7,293 nt of DNA from assembly GCA_035574155.1 (NCBI GenBank), contig DATLZD010000047.1:1-7293 (forward strand). The letters run 5' to 3'. Within the stretch, counting starts at the first letter, position 1. Each line of letters opens with the position of its first letter. This document shows positions 5,704 to 7,293 of this stretch, one piece after another. The notes below the pieces were generated by a model, which worked only from the letters and a program-made list of their open reading frames with translations, ran no database searches and was not told where the DNA came from. Source of the stretch: HRBIN24 sp035574155 (lineage in GTDB: Bacteria > Chloroflexota > Dehalococcoidia > SM23-28-2 > HRBIN24). Both the position numbers and the translations under genes were made by a program.

Positions 5704-5954
5704 TTGCCAGGGGCGGCGGCCGTGGCGGGAGTGCCAGCGCAGCGACTGGGGACCACCTACGGTGCCGATGGCGGCCTGCAGGGCCGGCCCCCCGGCCCAG
5801 GGGCGGCTGGCCCTATTGGCGGCGTCCCGCGTGGCCCTTCGGCCTAGAATCGGGCATACCTGCGCGCTCATACGGGCGGCCCCAGCCGGCGCCTTCGGTC
5901 TCCGCGGGCTGTGGGGCCGGGGCTGTGTCGAAAGGGGAAGGGCAGACGGGGGCC
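5704..5954. other. Non-coding gap between the biotin operator and tRNA-Leu
   Basis: No convincing gene was found; open frames here are short, cross into the antisense of birA or into the tRNA, and show no protein-like motif. Two foldable elements are visible. One is a 7-bp stem GGGCCGG (5781-5787) / CCGGCCC (5792-5798) with a CCCC loop. The other is a longer imperfect stem in which GGCCCCA plus GCC (5878-5887) pairs with GGC plus TGGGGCC (5907-5918, 2-nt bulge). The second lies just downstream of the tRNA 3' end in the minus-strand transcript and could help end or process it. A lone TAGAAT (5845-5850, plus strand) has no matching -35. Confidence 0.5.
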
Positions 5955-6043
5955 TGGTGCCGGGGGTGGGGCTCGAACCCACACGCCGCTTGCGCGGCAG
6001 CGGATTTTAAGTCCGCCGCGTCTGCCCGTTTCGCCACCCCGGC
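5955..6043 (-). tRNA. tRNA-Leu (anticodon UAA)
   Basis: On the minus strand the gene starts at 6043 with acceptor strand GCCGGGG, which pairs fully with CCCCGGC (5965-5959), followed by discriminator A and an encoded CCA (5957-5955). The D arm (GCG...CGC with AAACGGGCAGA), the anticodon arm GCGGA-CTTAAAA-TCCGC with anticodon TAA, and the T arm GTGGG-TTCGAGC-CCCAC are all intact. A long variable arm (GCCGC/GCGGC around the GCAA region) makes it a type II tRNA, as expected for leucine. It reads UUA and UUG codons. The gene is 86 nt without CCA and is complete. Confidence 0.96.
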
Positions 6044-6124
6044 TGCTGCGGGAGGCCCTGACCACCTCGCAGTGGCCCGCAGTTCTCCCGTGGGCCGCCC
6101 CCTTGGGAGGGGCCTCCCCTCGGC

Positions 6125-6130
6125 ATTATA
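6125..6130 (-). promoter_or_regulatory. -10 box (TATAAT) upstream of tRNA-Leu
   Basis: A perfect TATAAT on the minus strand lies about 80 nt upstream of the mature tRNA 5' end, so the precursor would have a leader of about 75 nt. The sequence 16-18 bp further upstream (around GTCCCG) is not a recognisable -35. An AT-rich patch in a GC-rich gap makes a chance match unlikely. Confidence 0.5.
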
Positions 6131-6176
6131 ACCTCTGGCTTTTGGTTCGGGACCGACAGCTGTGGACCGCGGGGCG

Positions 6177-6205
6177 TTGTGCCTGCGCCAGGCCACGGGT
6201 ATCAT
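6177..6205 (+). promoter_or_regulatory. Candidate promoter for the MFS gene
   Basis: TTGTGC (6177-6182), a 17-nt spacer and TATCAT (6200-6205) point toward the MFS gene, giving a leader of about 50 nt. The -35 matches only half of the consensus. A separate TTGACC at 6219-6224 has no convincing -10 at the right distance (CCCTAG region). The promoter is divergent from that of the tRNA; the rest of 6044-6262 shows no gene. Confidence 0.35.
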
Positions 6206-6262
6206 GAGGGCATCACGGTTGACCAGAGAGCAAAATTCGTCGCCCTAGGGAGGAGCTGAGGC

Positions 6263-7293
6263 ATGGATAGGGCGGGGGCCAGCCTGTCTGAGCTGGACCA
6301 GCGCAAGCGCTGGGTGGTGGTGCTGGGCACCATGCTGGCCCTCTTCACGGTGGGCATGGACCAGACGCTGGTGGGCACGGCCCTGCCCAAGGTGGTGGCC
6401 AGCCTGGGCGGACTGGGCCTCTTCCCCTGGGTCTTCACCGCCTTCATGGTGACGTCCACCACCTTTGTGCCCCTAGTTGGGAAGCTGACGGACCTGTATG
6501 GCCGCAAGCCCTTCTACATGGCGGGGCTGGCCATCCTGGTGCTGGGGTCGGCCCTGTGCGGGGCCTCCCGCACCATGGAGCAGCTCATCGCCTTCCGGGC
6601 CGTGCAGGGCCTGGGGGCCGGGGCGGTGATGAGCATCGCCTTCGCCGTCATCGGTGACCTCTTTCCGCCGGCGGAGCGGTCCAAGTACATGGGGCTGTTC
6701 ACGGGCACCTTTGCCGCCTCCAGCATCCTGGGTCCCCTCATCGGGGGGGCCCTCACCGACTACGTGCACTGGCGTTGGGTCTTCTACGTGAACCTGCCCA
6801 TCGGGGCGGTGGTGCTGGCGGTGCTGGCCCTGGGCATGCCCCATCTGCGTCCCGCGGCGGCCCGGCGCCCCCTGGACCTGCTGGGGTTCATGCTGATGCC
6901 GGCCGTCATCGTCCCCTTCCTGCTGGCCTTCTCGTGGGGCGGGGACAGGTTCGGGTGGACCTCTGGGCCGGTGCTGGGCCTGCTAGGGGCGGCCCTGGGG
7001 ACGCTGGTGGTGTTCGCGCTGGTGGAGCTGCGGGCGGAGGAGCCGGCCTTCCCCCTGCACCTTTTCAGGAACTCGGTGTTCCTGGTCTGCTCGTTGGTGA
7101 CGGTCATCATCGGGGTGGCCATGTTTGGGGCCATCGCCTTCATCCCCCTCTACATTCAGGGGGTGAAGGGGGCCACGGCCACCAATTCGGGCCTTATCAC
7201 CATGCCCATGACCCTGGCCATGGCCGCTGCCAGCACCATCGGCGGGCAGGTCATCGCCCGCATGGGCCGCTACCGTCCGGTGACCCTGACAGG
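6263..7293 (+). CDS. DHA2-family MFS drug:H+ exporter (EmrB/QacA-like), partial (3' end outside window)
   Basis: The frame is open from ATG 6263 to the window end (343 codons). AGGAG (6251-6255) lies seven bases upstream, so the start is well supported. The protein is an inner-membrane transporter of the 14-helix DHA2 group, which exports drugs or other amphipathic compounds using the proton gradient. Visible motifs: MDQTLVGTALP in helix 1 (32-42, Asp33), motif A GKLTDLYGRK (73-82), FRAVQGLGAG (111-120, motif B with Arg112), motif C GTFAASSILGPLIGG (148-162), and WRWVFYVNLPIG (170-181), typical of DHA2. The cytoplasmic stretch RPAAARRPLD (196-205) then leads to the central helices. About nine helices are in the window. 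No regulator or membrane-fusion partner is next to it here, so the substrate is unknown. Confidence 0.93.
   Translation, partial: MDRAGASLSELDQRKRWVVVLGTMLALFTVGMDQTLVGTALPKVVASLGGLGLFPWVFTAFMVTSTTFVPLVGKLTDLYGRKPFYMAGLAILVLGSALCGASRTMEQLIAFRAVQGLGAGAVMSIAFAVIGDLFPPAERSKYMGLFTGTFAASSILGPLIGGALTDYVHWRWVFYVNLPIGAVVLAVLALGMPHLRPAAARRPLDLLGFMLMPAVIVPFLLAFSWGGDRFGWTSGPVLGLLGAALGTLVVFALVELRAEEPAFPLHLFRNSVFLVCSLVTVIIGVAMFGAIAFIPLYIQGVKGATATNSGLITMPMTLAMAAASTIGGQVIARMGRYRPVTLT

Noticed and set aside
5447..6010. 187-residue plus-strand frame spanning birA antisense, the operator and the tRNA
   Set aside because: It crosses a palindromic operator and a complete tRNA gene and has no protein-like composition.
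5955..6043. tRNA-Leu as an integration site for a mobile element
   Set aside because: No integrase, no duplicated tRNA 3' end elsewhere in the window and no foreign-looking neighbours.
6105..6118. GGGAGG-GG-CCTCCC palindrome between the tRNA and MFS gene as an operator
   Set aside because: Short, composed only of G/C-rich bases expected by chance at this composition, and with a 2-nt centre; no regulator gene nearby to pair it with.
5813..6205. Minus-strand frames covering tRNA-Leu
   Set aside because: The segment folds as a complete type II tRNA; the frames have no motif.
6219..6224. TTGACC as the -35 of the MFS promoter
   Set aside because: The matching -10 position (about 6242-6247) reads GCCCTA and would collide with the ribosome site region; the 6177-6205 pair fits better.

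Overview
The window is a GC-rich (roughly two-thirds G+C) bacterial chromosomal segment with tightly packed genes. An aerobic heme-copper oxidase cluster, a thiolase-like protein type 1, a TTG-started bioB and GTG/TTG start usage would fit a high-GC environmental bacterium. A Chloroflexota-like lineage is my best guess, but the sequence alone does not settle taxonomy.

Layout. (1) Positions 1-985, plus strand: the end of a terminal oxidase operon. It holds the last codons of an upstream gene (probably oxidase subunit I or II), a 76-residue two-helix subunit IV-like protein, and subunit III. These are joined by an ATGA overlap and a 2-nt gap. (2) Positions 1096-2598, plus strand: a 500-residue thiolase-like protein behind its own candidate promoter. 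It has a C-terminal extra domain and no visible nucleophilic cysteine at the usual site. (3) Positions 2677-2725: a perfect 17-bp inverted repeat between the convergent thiolase and hydrolase genes, suited to terminate both. (4) Positions 5641 down to 2726, minus strand: a biotin operon birA - bioB - alpha/beta hydrolase. Upstream of birA is a palindrome (ATTGTCAAC - N15 - GGTGACAAT) that resembles the BirA biotin operator and encloses a perfect TATAAT. (5) Positions 5955-6043, minus strand: tRNA-Leu(UAA) with encoded CCA and its own TATAAT box. (6) Positions 6263 to the window end, plus strand: the first 343 residues of a DHA2-type (14-helix) MFS exporter, divergent from the tRNA.

How the genes work together. 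The clearest functional unit is the biotin operon. BirA would ligate biotin to carboxylases and, when loaded with biotinyl-AMP, repress its own operon. BioB inserts sulfur into dethiobiotin. The third gene, a serine hydrolase, has a size and Ser-Asp-His spacing close to BioH, so it is a good candidate for the pimeloyl-ACP methyl ester esterase of this organism. The oxidase, thiolase, tRNA and MFS genes appear to be independent neighbours. I found no CRISPR array, insertion sequence, integrase or phage gene.
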